The translations under genes were made by a program, and so were the position numbers. DNA of 64,000 nt, from contig NZ_CP098400.1 in the NCBI RefSeq assembly GCF_023674465.1, positions 3,004,801-3,068,800 of the forward strand, read 5' to 3'. Source of the DNA: Xiashengella succiniciproducens (GTDB taxonomy: Bacteria > Bacteroidota > Bacteroidia > Bacteroidales > Marinilabiliaceae). The notes beneath the pieces are model-generated. The model was not told the DNA's origin. It did not search any database and saw nothing but the letters and a program-made list of their open reading frames with translations. The stretch's first letter is position 1. Every line of letters starts with the position of its first letter. This document shows, one piece after another, positions 9,497 to 16,809 of the stretch.

Positions 9497-10540
9497 TCAT
9501 AAATCGTTATATACACCAAGCTCTTTGATGCGGTCAAGCAACGAAACAAAGAAGATTTCTTCCTTGTTCAGTGAATCCTTTACGACCTCCATCGCAAAAG
9601 GACTCATGTTCTTCAGGTTGATAACAACCTGTGAATAAGGTCTGCTATTTGTGTACAGATACCTCCACCTTATTGCATCAGTGCCTTCAGCACTAAACAT
9701 ATAATACCGGCTACCAAGCTTTGACCACAAATGGCCTGATTGCTCCTTCTTTAAGAAACCCAGTCGCTTACCGTCTCCGTAAGTACCCTTGTTGGTATGA
9801 ACAAAATTCCAAAGTATATAAAACTGGGCCCTCCTGTAAAAGGGAACCTTTACGGTACCTTTAGGTAACTCCCAGAAATATCCGTCCTTAGACTCCTTAA
9901 GCACACTGCTGTCAAACCTGTAATGAATCCCTGCAGGCATCTTCCTGTAGTCAAAATAGAACTCCGGACTATAGCTTTCCATGCCATAGGCTGCTGAAGA
10001 GTCCACCTTTATCCCGTTTTGCTTAAGGGCTGCTGCAATCTTTCCAAAGGGTTCGACTCTGTATCCCCCGGCCCGGAATACCCTGACCTTGTAGTCAGGG
10101 ATAGTCTTCCGGGCTATTTCCTCAAGTAGAATACGGCACTGGGTGATACAACCTGTTATAGTGTTTATATCAGTTTCATCTTCCTCGTCCCAGAGGCGGT
10201 GAATTGTAAAACGATTGTATGAAAAGTGCCACTTATTGTTCTCCCACCTGGCATCCAACCAGTGTGGATGAATGTTCATCTGAATATCATGGCCCCTTTT
10301 CAGGAGAACTGACACCTGCTTATCAATCAGCTCACGGTCAAAACGAAGGTCGGGAACTTCCCGTTCCAACTCCTTTAACCTGTAATAATGCATCACATCA
10401 ATAAAGACCGTCATTTTTGACCCACTTGGCTCCAATATTTCCATCAAGTGGTTTAACGGCCGGATCATACAGTTCTCAACGGTACCTGCATCATCCCCGA
10501 AAAACAACTCATAGTCAACCGATAGTAACAGAGGCTTCAT
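9497..10540 (-). CDS. Polysaccharide deacetylase-like protein (divergent NodB fold)
   Basis: About 347 residues, starting 'MKPLLLSVDYELFFG'. The DYE motif near the N-terminus, the later 'HDIQMNIHPHW' histidine motif and the 'VFRAGGYRVEPF' arginine motif are spaced as the metal and catalytic motifs of carbohydrate esterase family 4, but all are unusual variants. A relaxed or different reaction on cell-surface glycans is possible. No signal peptide is evident. Two further in-frame ATGs lie 2 and 6 codons upstream (10546, 10558). The gene lies 78 bp downstream of metK on the same strand. Confidence 0.65.
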   Translation of the reverse strand: MKPLLLSVDYELFFGDDAGTVENCMIRPLNHLMEILEPSGSKMTVFIDVMHYYRLKELEREVPDLRFDRELIDKQVSVLLKRGHDIQMNIHPHWLDARWENNKWHFSYNRFTIHRLWDEEDETDINTITGCITQCRILLEEIARKTIPDYKVRVFRAGGYRVEPFGKIAAALKQNGIKVDSSAAYGMESYSPEFYFDYRKMPAGIHYRFDSSVLKESKDGYFWELPKGTVKVPFYRRAQFYILWNFVHTNKGTYGDGKRLGFLKKEQSGHLWSKLGSRYYMFSAEGTDAIRWRYLYTNSRPYSQVVINLKNMSPFAMEVVKDSLNKEEIFFVSLLDRIKELGVYNDL

Positions 10541-10617
10541 AAGCATAAAATTATGCATAATCTGTCATAATTGTCAGCTTAAAATACGCCAATCTTTGAA
10601 TTTGTATATAATGCCTC

Positions 10618-11868
10618 TTACAATCCAAATTCCTTCTTTATTGAATCAACGTAATCAAGCTTCTCCCATGTAAAGAATTCAACTTCTTTCTTAACCTCCT
10701 TGCCATTCTCAATGAAGGTAACGAGGTCCGTATATGGCTTGCGTCCCATATGCCCATAAGCAGCAGTAGCCTCAAAAATCGGGTTCTTTAGTCCCAGGCG
10801 ACGTATTATCATACCAGGACGAAGGTCAAATAGCTTCTGAACATGGGTGGCAATTTCACCATCAGTCAACTTAACCTTTGACGTTCCATATGTATTGACA
10901 TATACACCTACAGGCTGAGCCACTCCAATAGCATATGCTATCTGAACAAGCATTTCGTCTGCCACTCCAGCTGCCACCATATTCTTGGCAATGTGACGTG
11001 CTGCATAGGCTGCTGAACGGTCCACCTTGGAACAATCTTTACCTGAGAAAGCGCCTCCACCGTGGGCTCCTTTGCCTCCATATGTGTCAACAATAATCTT
11101 ACGACCTGTAAGTCCGGTATCTCCATGTGGACCACCAATTACAAATTTACCTGTAGGATTGACATGGAGGATAAAGTCCCTGAACAAACCGGCAATTGAA
11201 GAATTAAGTTTTTTGATTACCCTTGGGATCAGAATATTCTGTACATCTTCCTTGATCTTTGCAAGCATCCTCTCCTCATCGTCATCAAATGGATCGTGCT
11301 GAGTAGACACTACTATAGTGTGAACCCTTACCGGCCTGTTATCATCTGAATATTCCAAGGTCACCTGCGACTTGGAGTCCGGTCTAAGATAGGTCATTTG
11401 CTTAGCCTCACGACGTATGGCAGCCAGCTCTAAAAGCAACAGGTGTGACAGATGAAGTGCAAGTGGCATATAATCCTCAGTATCCTTGCATGCATAACCA
11501 AACATCATTCCCTGGTCACCAGCCCCCTGATTCTCCTCCGAATCACGGTCAACTCCTCTGTTGATATCTTCTGATTGTTCATGAATAACAGAAATAATAC
11601 CACATGAACCGGCATCAAACTTATACTCAGATTTGTTGTAACCTATACGCTCAATAACACGCCTTACAACCTTCTGCACCGGAACATAACCACTGGTTTT
11701 GATCTCACCACCAACTACAACCAAACCTGTTGTAACAAAGGTCTCGCATGCCACACGTGAATGCGGATCCTGGCGAAGCAGTTCATCAAGAATTGCGTCT
11801 GAAATCTGATCTGCTACTTTGTCCGGATGGCCTTCTGAAACAGACTCTGAAGTGAATAAATATCCCAT
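10618..11868 (-). CDS. metK: S-adenosylmethionine synthetase
   Basis: MetK makes S-adenosylmethionine from methionine and ATP. The 416-residue protein opens with the conserved '[13 protein letters not shown]' and contains the '[12 protein letters not shown]' hexapeptide region and the 'GGGAFSGKD' loop, all substrate-site signatures. Length is slightly over the usual 385-400. Its ATG lies about 90 nt downstream of a SAM-II-like riboswitch and about 20 nt after a strong hairpin, so expression is probably feedback-controlled by its own product. Confidence 0.97.
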   Translation of the reverse strand: MGYLFTSESVSEGHPDKVADQISDAILDELLRQDPHSRVACETFVTTGLVVVGGEIKTSGYVPVQKVVRRVIERIGYNKSEYKFDAGSCGIISVIHEQSEDINRGVDRDSEENQGAGDQGMMFGYACKDTEDYMPLALHLSHLLLLELAAIRREAKQMTYLRPDSKSQVTLEYSDDNRPVRVHTIVVSTQHDPFDDDEERMLAKIKEDVQNILIPRVIKKLNSSIAGLFRDFILHVNPTGKFVIGGPHGDTGLTGRKIIVDTYGGKGAHGGGAFSGKDCSKVDRSAAYAARHIAKNMVAAGVADEMLVQIAYAIGVAQPVGVYVNTYGTSKVKLTDGEIATHVQKLFDLRPGMIIRRLGLKNPIFEATAAYGHMGRKPYTDLVTFIENGKEVKKEVEFFTWEKLDYVDSIKKEFGL

Positions 11869-11887
11869 AACGAAAATACATTATAGT

Positions 11888-11909
11888 CTTTTGACCAGCA
11901 GGTCAAAAG
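11888..11909 (-). promoter_or_regulatory. Perfect hairpin just upstream of the metK start
   Basis: A perfect 9-bp inverted repeat (11888-11896 with 11901-11909) with a 4-nt loop sits 20-41 nt before the metK ATG, between the riboswitch-like element and the gene. It has no T-run after it, so it is not a standard terminator. It may be part of the expression platform or an mRNA-stabilising structure. Confidence 0.5.
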
Positions 11910-11957
11910 CTTAGTTAAACAAAATTTTCCAAGGGATTTATAAGTCGATAGGCAAAA

Positions 11958-12013
11958 AGATGCGTTTTAGCATTTTTTTTGAGTGGTTGCAATCGGCCAA
12001 ATCCCTCCACTTT
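11958..12013 (-). ncRNA. SAM-II-like (SAM-alpha) riboswitch upstream of metK
   Basis: On the minus strand a 5-bp stem AGTGG/CCACT (12007-12011 with 11982-11986) encloses a 20-nt loop containing GATTTGGCCGATTGCA. An A-rich linker follows, then ATGCTAAAACG (11960-11973 region). SAM-II riboswitches have the same order: a P1 stem, a loop like GATTTaaCCGtaTTGCA, then an A-rich strand with GCTAAAA that folds back as a pseudoknot. Location before metK agrees. The identification is from memory of the consensus, without a covariance-model search. Confidence 0.7.
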
Positions 12014-12113
12014 TAGTTTGACACAAAGGAATAAAAAAATAATTAAACCAGCGGTATTTTAGATCATAAATATGTCAAGCTTACTGTGAAGTCATTTGCG
12101 TCCTTCTAAATAA

Positions 12114-12908
12114 TCAGTACTTGCAGCAGGCTAACTTTGATGCTGCACCCTTGTCAAGAATAAATTCAGTATCCTTATGTTTTTGAAGGAAAGACGCTGG
12201 CACCTCAATACCAACTTGCCCTTCAATTGCCTTAGCAAGTATCTCAGTCTTCTTCTCTCCCCATCCCAGTAGAAAGACCTTTCTGGCTTCCATAATAGTC
12301 CTGACACCCATGGTCAAAGCTTTCCTTGGTACAAACTCAGCTCCACCAAAATCCCCAGCTGCGTCACTTATGGTCAAAGGATTCAGTGTCACAAGACGAG
12401 TAATATCATTAAGCTGAGATCCGGGTTCATTAAAACCAATGTGACCGGCACGTCCTATTCCTAGTATCTGTATGTCAATACCGCCGGCTTCCCTGATCAT
12501 CCTTTCGTAACCTTCACAGTACTCATTAATCATATGTTCAGCCAAAGTGCCTACTGGTATATGAACATTTGCCCTGTCTATATCTATATGTGAGAAAAGA
12601 TGCTTGAACATGAAGTAGTGATAGCTATTTACATCGTCAGGTGATATTGGATAATATTCATCCAGATTGAAACTAATCACTTTTTTAAAACTCAATCCCT
12701 CCTCTTTGTGAAGCCTAACAAGTTCCATATAAAGTGGTATTGGAGTATTTCCAGTAGCAAGGCCCAATACCGTGGGCAATCCTTCACTGTTCCTCTTATT
12801 TATAAATGCAGCAATTTTGGCAGCTACATACCTTGCGCCTTCCTCGGGAGTATCGAAAATTTGAGTGTTAACCTTTGTTTGCTGTCCGACAATAGTTTGA
12901 TTCTCCAT
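12114..12908 (-). CDS. nagB: Glucosamine-6-phosphate deaminase-like protein (NagB family, variant active site)
   Basis: NagB converts glucosamine-6-phosphate to fructose-6-phosphate and ammonia. This 264-residue protein keeps the FNLDEY motif (Asp83, equivalent to E. coli Asp72), His156 and Glu161 of 'GHIGFNEPGS', but Ala154 stands where E. coli has catalytic Asp141. The 'GIGRxGHIGFNEPGS' pattern matches, as I recall, the NagB domain of long Bacteroidota proteins fused to a LmbE-like domain; that second domain is absent here. Start is the ATG at 12906-12908; the TTG three codons upstream is unlikely. Activity is therefore uncertain. Confidence 0.82.
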   Translation of the reverse strand: MENQTIVGQQTKVNTQIFDTPEEGARYVAAKIAAFINKRNSEGLPTVLGLATGNTPIPLYMELVRLHKEEGLSFKKVISFNLDEYYPISPDDVNSYHYFMFKHLFSHIDIDRANVHIPVGTLAEHMINEYCEGYERMIREAGGIDIQILGIGRAGHIGFNEPGSQLNDITRLVTLNPLTISDAAGDFGGAEFVPRKALTMGVRTIMEARKVFLLGWGEKKTEILAKAIEGQVGIEVPASFLQKHKDTEFILDKGAASKLACCKY

Positions 12909-12970
12909 GATAATCAAAGCTTTAGGTTATGGCCAATCTAATGTTTACTAAAATGAGACAAATAAAATAA

Positions 12971-12978
12971 CAAAGGTA
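12971..12978 (-). promoter_or_regulatory. Possible -7 box for nagB
   Basis: TACCTTTG on the minus strand matches TAnnTTTG and lies 62 nt before the nagB ATG. I see no convincing upstream TTG box at the right spacing. Confidence 0.35.
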
Positions 12979-13085
12979 AAAGACTGGAGCTAAAGGTGTA
13001 CCCAAGAGGCCCCAATTTTTGACCAACATCATAAAAGCTTCATTGACTTGCCTATAAGTAAAAATCAACTTTTTTGTTTCTTAAA

Positions 13086-13116
13086 TTTGGAAGAAAACAA
13101 ATTTGATATATCTTTG
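13086..13116 (+). promoter_or_regulatory. Promoter of the tRNA-Glu/rpsT unit
   Basis: TTTG (13086-13089), 19-bp spacer, then TATCTTTG (13109-13116), an exact match to the Bacteroidota consensus. The first tRNA-Glu begins 42 nt later. Confidence 0.75.
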
Positions 13117-13157
13117 CATCCGCAATTGAAAAACGATTTTCTATTGCATTCATTTTT

Positions 13158-13229
13158 GGTCCCTTCGTCTAGGGGTTAGGACGCCAGATTTTCATTCTGG
13201 AAACAGGGGTTCGATTCCCCTAGGGACTA
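13158..13229 (+). tRNA. tRNA-Glu (TTC), copy 1
   Basis: A complete cloverleaf of 72 nt with a 7-bp acceptor stem (first pair G-U), D-arm, anticodon stem CCAGA/TCTGG around loop TTTTCAT (anticodon TTC) and T-arm AGGGG-TTCGATT-CCCCT. CCA is not encoded. An identical copy lies 379 bp downstream, on the far side of rpsT. Confidence 0.95.
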
Positions 13230-13267
13230 CAGGTAAAAACAATTAGAACTTTATTTAAACAATTGAG

Positions 13268-13522
13268 ATGGCAAATCATCAATCATCAAAGAAGAGGATC
13301 AGGCAGACCGTTACCCGTAATCTGAGGAACAGGTATTACGCAAAAACTACACGTAATGCTATCAAGGCTCTGCGTCTGACCACGGAGAAAGCTGCTGCAT
13401 CAGAGCTTTATCCGAAAGTGGCGTCCATGATTGACAAATTGGCTAAGAAGAATATTATTCACAAGAATAAAGCTGCAAACCTGAAGGCCAGTTTGGCAAA
13501 CCATATTAATTCCCTGGCTTAA
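13268..13522 (+). CDS. rpsT: 30S ribosomal protein S20
   Basis: An 84-residue, very basic protein with the S20 pattern: N-terminal [14 protein letters not shown] followed by long amphipathic helices, and '[19 protein letters not shown]' near the C-terminus. S20 binds 16S rRNA early in small-subunit assembly. The gene sits between two identical tRNA-Glu genes, 38 bp after the first and 14 bp before the second, with a promoter before the first and a terminator after the second, so all three are probably transcribed together. Confidence 0.97.
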   Translation: MANHQSSKKRIRQTVTRNLRNRYYAKTTRNAIKALRLTTEKAAASELYPKVASMIDKLAKKNIIHKNKAANLKASLANHINSLA

Positions 13523-13536
13523 TCGTCCGGGAAACC

Positions 13537-13608
13537 GGTCCCTTCGTCTAGGGGTTAGGACGCCAGATTTTCATTCTGGAAACAGGGGTTCGATTCCCCT
13601 AGGGACTA
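13537..13608 (+). tRNA. tRNA-Glu (TTC), copy 2
   Basis: All 72 bases are identical to the copy at 13158-13229, including anticodon TTC. It follows rpsT by 14 bp and precedes a hairpin terminator. Confidence 0.95.
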
Positions 13609-13616
13609 CAAAAACA

Positions 13617-13645
13617 GGCTGTCTTTTTAAGACGGCCTTTGTTGT
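13617..13645 (+). terminator. Terminator of the tRNA-Glu/rpsT/tRNA-Glu unit
   Basis: A 9-bp stem with one G-T pair (GGCTGTCTT with AAGACGGCC) and a 3-nt loop is followed by TTTGTTGTTTT. It ends 8 nt after the second tRNA begins its downstream sequence. Confidence 0.75.
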
Positions 13646-13810
13646 TTTCTTCTAACCCAGTTTCTCTAAGGCAGCAATTAACTGCTCTTCTTAAATATCA
13701 TCTATTCTCAATCGCAAGGTACGATATTTAAATCGGGGACATTTGAGCCAACCTCATCTCCATTGCCAATTATTTGCAAATTTATTAGCTTGAATGGCAA
13801 AACTTTAACC

Positions 13811-14509
13811 ATGGCTCAATACTCAAAACTTACAATTAAGGACCTTGCAGTGGAGGACCGTCCGCGCGAAAAACTGCTACACAAAGGAATGGCCTCACTT
13901 TCAGATGCAGAACTTCTTGCAATACTTATTGGATCCGGAAGCCGAAAAGAATCCGCTGTTGACCTTGCCAGGAAAATAATGGCCGGGTTCAACAATAACC
14001 TAAATGAACTAGGTAAGGCTGAGGTGAATGAGCTTACCGGACGCTTTCATGGCATTGGAGAAGCAAAGGCAGTTACAATAGTTGCCGCAATGGAACTCGG
14101 CAGAAGACGCAGGCTTGAGGAATCACTCGAAAAACCGACTATCAGAAGCAGCACTGATGCCTTCAACATAATGAATCCACTAATTGGCGACCTGCCTCAT
14201 GAAGAGTTTTGGATACTTATGCTTAGTCGATCCAACAGACTGATTCACCAGTACAACCTGAGCAAGGGTGGAATGACAGGTACTGTCATAGATGTAAGAA
14301 TGGTTATGAAACGAGCTCTAGAGACAAGAGCATCTTCTCTGATTCTGGTACACAATCACCCCTCAGGCAATATCAGGCCAAGTGATGCTGACATCAGGAT
14401 AACAGAAAAACTCAGGGATGCCGGCAAAATTATGGAGGTCCCTGTAATAGACCACATCATTGTCACGGATAATTCCTACTTTAGCTTTGCTGACGAAAAT
14501 CTGCTATAG
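13811..14509 (+). CDS. radC: RadC family JAMM/MPN+ protein
   Basis: A 232-residue RadC protein. The N-terminal helix-hairpin-helix-like part (about 20-100) is followed by a JAB1/MPN+ metalloprotease-type domain with Glu131/132, His181, His183, Ser191 and Asp194 in 'HNHPSGNIRPSDAD', so the metal site is intact. Historically linked to DNA repair, its true biochemical role is unsettled. I chose the ATG at 13811 because the family begins 'MAQYSKLTIKDL'; an ATG 16 codons upstream is open but adds an atypical extension. The FemAB-like gene follows by 15 bp. Confidence 0.93.
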   Translation: MAQYSKLTIKDLAVEDRPREKLLHKGMASLSDAELLAILIGSGSRKESAVDLARKIMAGFNNNLNELGKAEVNELTGRFHGIGEAKAVTIVAAMELGRRRRLEESLEKPTIRSSTDAFNIMNPLIGDLPHEEFWILMLSRSNRLIHQYNLSKGGMTGTVIDVRMVMKRALETRASSLILVHNHPSGNIRPSDADIRITEKLRDAGKIMEVPVIDHIIVTDNSYFSFADENLL

Positions 14510-14524
14510 TCACCGTGATTACTA

Positions 14525-15571
14525 ATGGACCTAAGATTTCTAAAAAACAAGGAGATAAACAGGGAGCTTTGGGACAAGGGAATAGCTTCCTCCCACCATC
14601 CTTTAATCTATGCCGAAAGCTGGTATCTTGATATTTGCTCTCCGGATTGGTCCGCCATAGTCGACGTCGACTATGGCTTCCTTTTCCCGCTACCAGTCAA
14701 TCGTTCAATTGGTCTTTCTCTGGTTATGCAGCCCCTGTTTGTCCAACAGCTTGGTATTTTCTCCAAGGAAGTTCCTTATCCGATGACCCTTATAGACACA
14801 TTGCAAAAAATTTGCTATCCCGTTGTCAATCTCAACGGGAACTCTTCTATGATGGTTGGTTCTGCCAAACAGAGGTCTGAAAACTTACCCGGTATTCCAG
14901 AGTATAACTCCACAAAAGGTGTTATATCCCAATTAGGCAGATCTGTCAGACTAAAGGAAAACTGCATTTTGCCTCTTACCAGCACCTATGAGCAGTTGGC
15001 CGTAAACTTCTCGGATAATTGCAGACGCAATCTGAAAATATCCAAACAGAAATCATTTGGTACTGGACCTTGCAACTCTTCAGATCAGTTCATTGACTTT
15101 ACAAAAAAGCACCTGAACTATAGCATCTCAGATAAAGATCTACGTTTGCTTAAGGGAATAGTTGATGAGGCACTACAGCGCAGTTGCGGGTTTATTATTT
15201 CATGTGACAATTCCAAGGGAGAGCCCTTGGCCATGGCATTCTTCCTCAATAAATACGGGCGTCTGACCTTTCTTTCGGGCAGCTCTTCGCTACAAGGCCT
15301 CGAATACCGAAGTATGTTTGCCATAATTGACAATGTAATCAGAGAATATGCGGGAACTGGTATTATCCTTGACTTTGAGGGTTCAGACCTCTCAGGAGTA
15401 AGACGTTTTTACGAGGGCTTCGGATCACAGAAAGAATATTACCCTGCATTTGAAAACCACCTCCTTCTGCGATTATGGAATTTATTCAGACGAGTAAAAA
15501 AACAACACAAAAAATCAGGTGTACGTCTGAGTTTTAATATTTCAAACTACCTTTGCAATAAAAACCGATGA
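14525..15571 (+). CDS. FemAB/GNAT-like protein of unknown substrate
   Basis: A 348-residue soluble protein. The second half, 'NCRRNLKISKQKSFG' followed by 'PLAMAFFLNKYGRLTFLSGSS' and 'ILDFEGSDLSGVRRFYEGFGS', follows the acetyltransferase-fold pattern of FemABX-like proteins, which transfer amino acids or acyl groups. The C-terminus is basic and hydrophobic and may touch the membrane. It overlaps the upp start by four bases (ATGA), implying translational coupling. A perfect 24-bp palindrome lies inside the coding sequence at 14654-14677. No specific function can be given. Confidence 0.65.
   Translation: MDLRFLKNKEINRELWDKGIASSHHPLIYAESWYLDICSPDWSAIVDVDYGFLFPLPVNRSIGLSLVMQPLFVQQLGIFSKEVPYPMTLIDTLQKICYPVVNLNGNSSMMVGSAKQRSENLPGIPEYNSTKGVISQLGRSVRLKENCILPLTSTYEQLAVNFSDNCRRNLKISKQKSFGTGPCNSSDQFIDFTKKHLNYSISDKDLRLLKGIVDEALQRSCGFIISCDNSKGEPLAMAFFLNKYGRLTFLSGSSSLQGLEYRSMFAIIDNVIREYAGTGIILDFEGSDLSGVRRFYEGFGSQKEYYPAFENHLLLRLWNLFRRVKKQHKKSGVRLSFNISNYLCNKNR
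14654..14677. repeat. Perfect 24-bp palindrome inside the FemAB-like gene
   Basis: The sequence GCCATAGTCGAC is followed directly by its exact reverse complement GTCGACTATGGC. It encodes the residues Ala-Ile-Val-Asp-Val-Asp-Tyr-Gly in frame. It holds two SalI-type GTCGAC hexamers. No function is evident. Confidence 0.85.
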
Positions 15572-16221
15572 AGATCAACATAATTAACAAACCTGCGTCG
15601 ATTTTCAACCAATTCATAGCTGAATTAAGGGATAGGGACATCCAGACCGATCCCATGCGCTTTCGCCGCAATCTTGAACGTATTGGTGAAATCTTTGCCT
15701 ACGAAGTAAGTAAGGTTCTTAGCTACAAAGAAAAGGACATCCAAACCCCGCTGGGAATAGCAAAAGAATCCGTTTTGACTGACAATGTAGTAATTGCATC
15801 AATCCTTCGTGCCGGAATCCCTTTACACAACGGAATCCTCAACATTTTCGACCGTAGCGAGAATGCATTTGTTTCAGCATACAGGAAGTATGATGAGGCT
15901 GGAAAGTTTGAGATTCACATAGAGTATATTTCATCTCCCGATCTTAATGGGAAAACCGTTATCCTAGCAGATCCAATGCTAGCAACAGGGGCTTCACTTG
16001 AGCTGGCATACAGAGCTCTGCTTTCAAAGGGTACCCCGGCTCATGTACATATTGTCAGCATAATTGCAAGTCAGGCAGGTGTGGATTACATATGCAAGGC
16101 TATGGAAAGAGAACCTGTCACATTGTGGCTTGCTGCTGTAGATGAGGAACTGAATGCAAAATCCTATATAGTACCCGGTCTGGGAGATGCTGGAGACCTT
16201 GCTTATGGTTCCAAACTATGA
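15568..16221 (+). CDS. upp: Uracil phosphoribosyltransferase
   Basis: Upp salvages uracil by joining it to PRPP to give UMP. The 217-residue protein has the PRPP-binding strand-loop 'VILADPMLATGAS' at about 131-143 and the uracil-binding C-terminal 'YIVPGLGDAGDLAYG'. It starts within the stop codon of the FemAB-like gene and converges on folK, whose coding sequence it overlaps by 19 bases. Full length. Confidence 0.95.
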   Translation: MKINIINKPASIFNQFIAELRDRDIQTDPMRFRRNLERIGEIFAYEVSKVLSYKEKDIQTPLGIAKESVLTDNVVIASILRAGIPLHNGILNIFDRSENAFVSAYRKYDEAGKFEIHIEYISSPDLNGKTVILADPMLATGASLELAYRALLSKGTPAHVHIVSIIASQAGVDYICKAMEREPVTLWLAAVDEELNAKSYIVPGLGDAGDLAYGSKL

Positions 16222-16703
16222 GAATGGAGTTTGACCATACCCTGATCTTCACAGTCCTGTAACAGATCACCGACTGTTTTACCAAATACCGGATGAAGCC
16301 ATCCGGCCCACAATTCATTTAGTGGTAACAGGGTAAAACGTCGTAGGTGAAGACGAGGATGGGGAACTATTAAAGCATCAGAGTCAATTACAAGATTATC
16401 AATAAACAGGATATCAATATCTATTGGCCGGGAGGCATAACCAATGCCTTCCGGCCTTTTTCGTCCAAGCTCTCCCTCAACTTTAAGAAGTGTATCAAGT
16501 AAGACCTCAGGTTCCAAAGTTGTCTCTAGTTCCAGTACACAATTGAGGAAATTCCTCTTTGCCTCAAATCCCCAGGGACTGCTTTCATACAGGGAAGATA
16601 CAGCAACAACCCTGCCTGCCCTTCTGGCTATCAACTCAATAGCCAACTGGAATATAGTAGGAGTATCTCCTTCATTTCCCCCAAGCAGAATTAATACTTT
16701 CAT
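16203..16703 (-). CDS. folK: 6-hydroxymethyl-7,8-dihydropterin pyrophosphokinase
   Basis: FolK transfers pyrophosphate from ATP to 6-hydroxymethyl-dihydropterin in folate synthesis. The 166-residue protein begins 'MKVLILLGGNEGD', the family's start, and has 'SSLYESSPWGF' and the metal-binding 'RPIDIDILFID' followed by 'VPHPRLHLRRFTLLPL'. I use the ATG at 16701-16703; the frame is open 28 codons further upstream but that part is not family-like. Its 3' end overlaps upp on the other strand by 19 bases. Confidence 0.94.
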   Translation of the reverse strand: MKVLILLGGNEGDTPTIFQLAIELIARRAGRVVAVSSLYESSPWGFEAKRNFLNCVLELETTLEPEVLLDTLLKVEGELGRKRPEGIGYASRPIDIDILFIDNLVIDSDALIVPHPRLHLRRFTLLPLNELWAGWLHPVFGKTVGDLLQDCEDQGMVKLHSHSLEP

Positions 16704-16809
16704 AATAATCAAAAAATCACCATTAGCCAACAAAAATGACAGGCTATCCGATTGATTTAATTCAATTTTGTACCTTAGCAATTCCAAAACTCAAAATTAA
16801 AAAGAAATT

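Noticed and set aside
11958-12013. SAM-I riboswitch before metK
   Set aside because: GGAGGGA, GCAACC and TGCTAA resemble SAM-I blocks, but the P3 and P4 hairpins and the closing P1 are missing, while the SAM-II order fits fully.
12114-12908. NagB gene as a frameshifted remnant of a two-domain protein
   Set aside because: No LmbE-like coding sequence follows in any frame before metK; the region holds only the metK leader.
13763-13810. A 16-residue N-terminal extension of RadC
   Set aside because: The segment is atypical and the usual start MAQYSKLT follows directly.
16704-16787. A 28-residue N-terminal extension of FolK
   Set aside because: The family begins at MKVLILLGGN; the extension is not conserved in type and overlaps the sppA promoter region.
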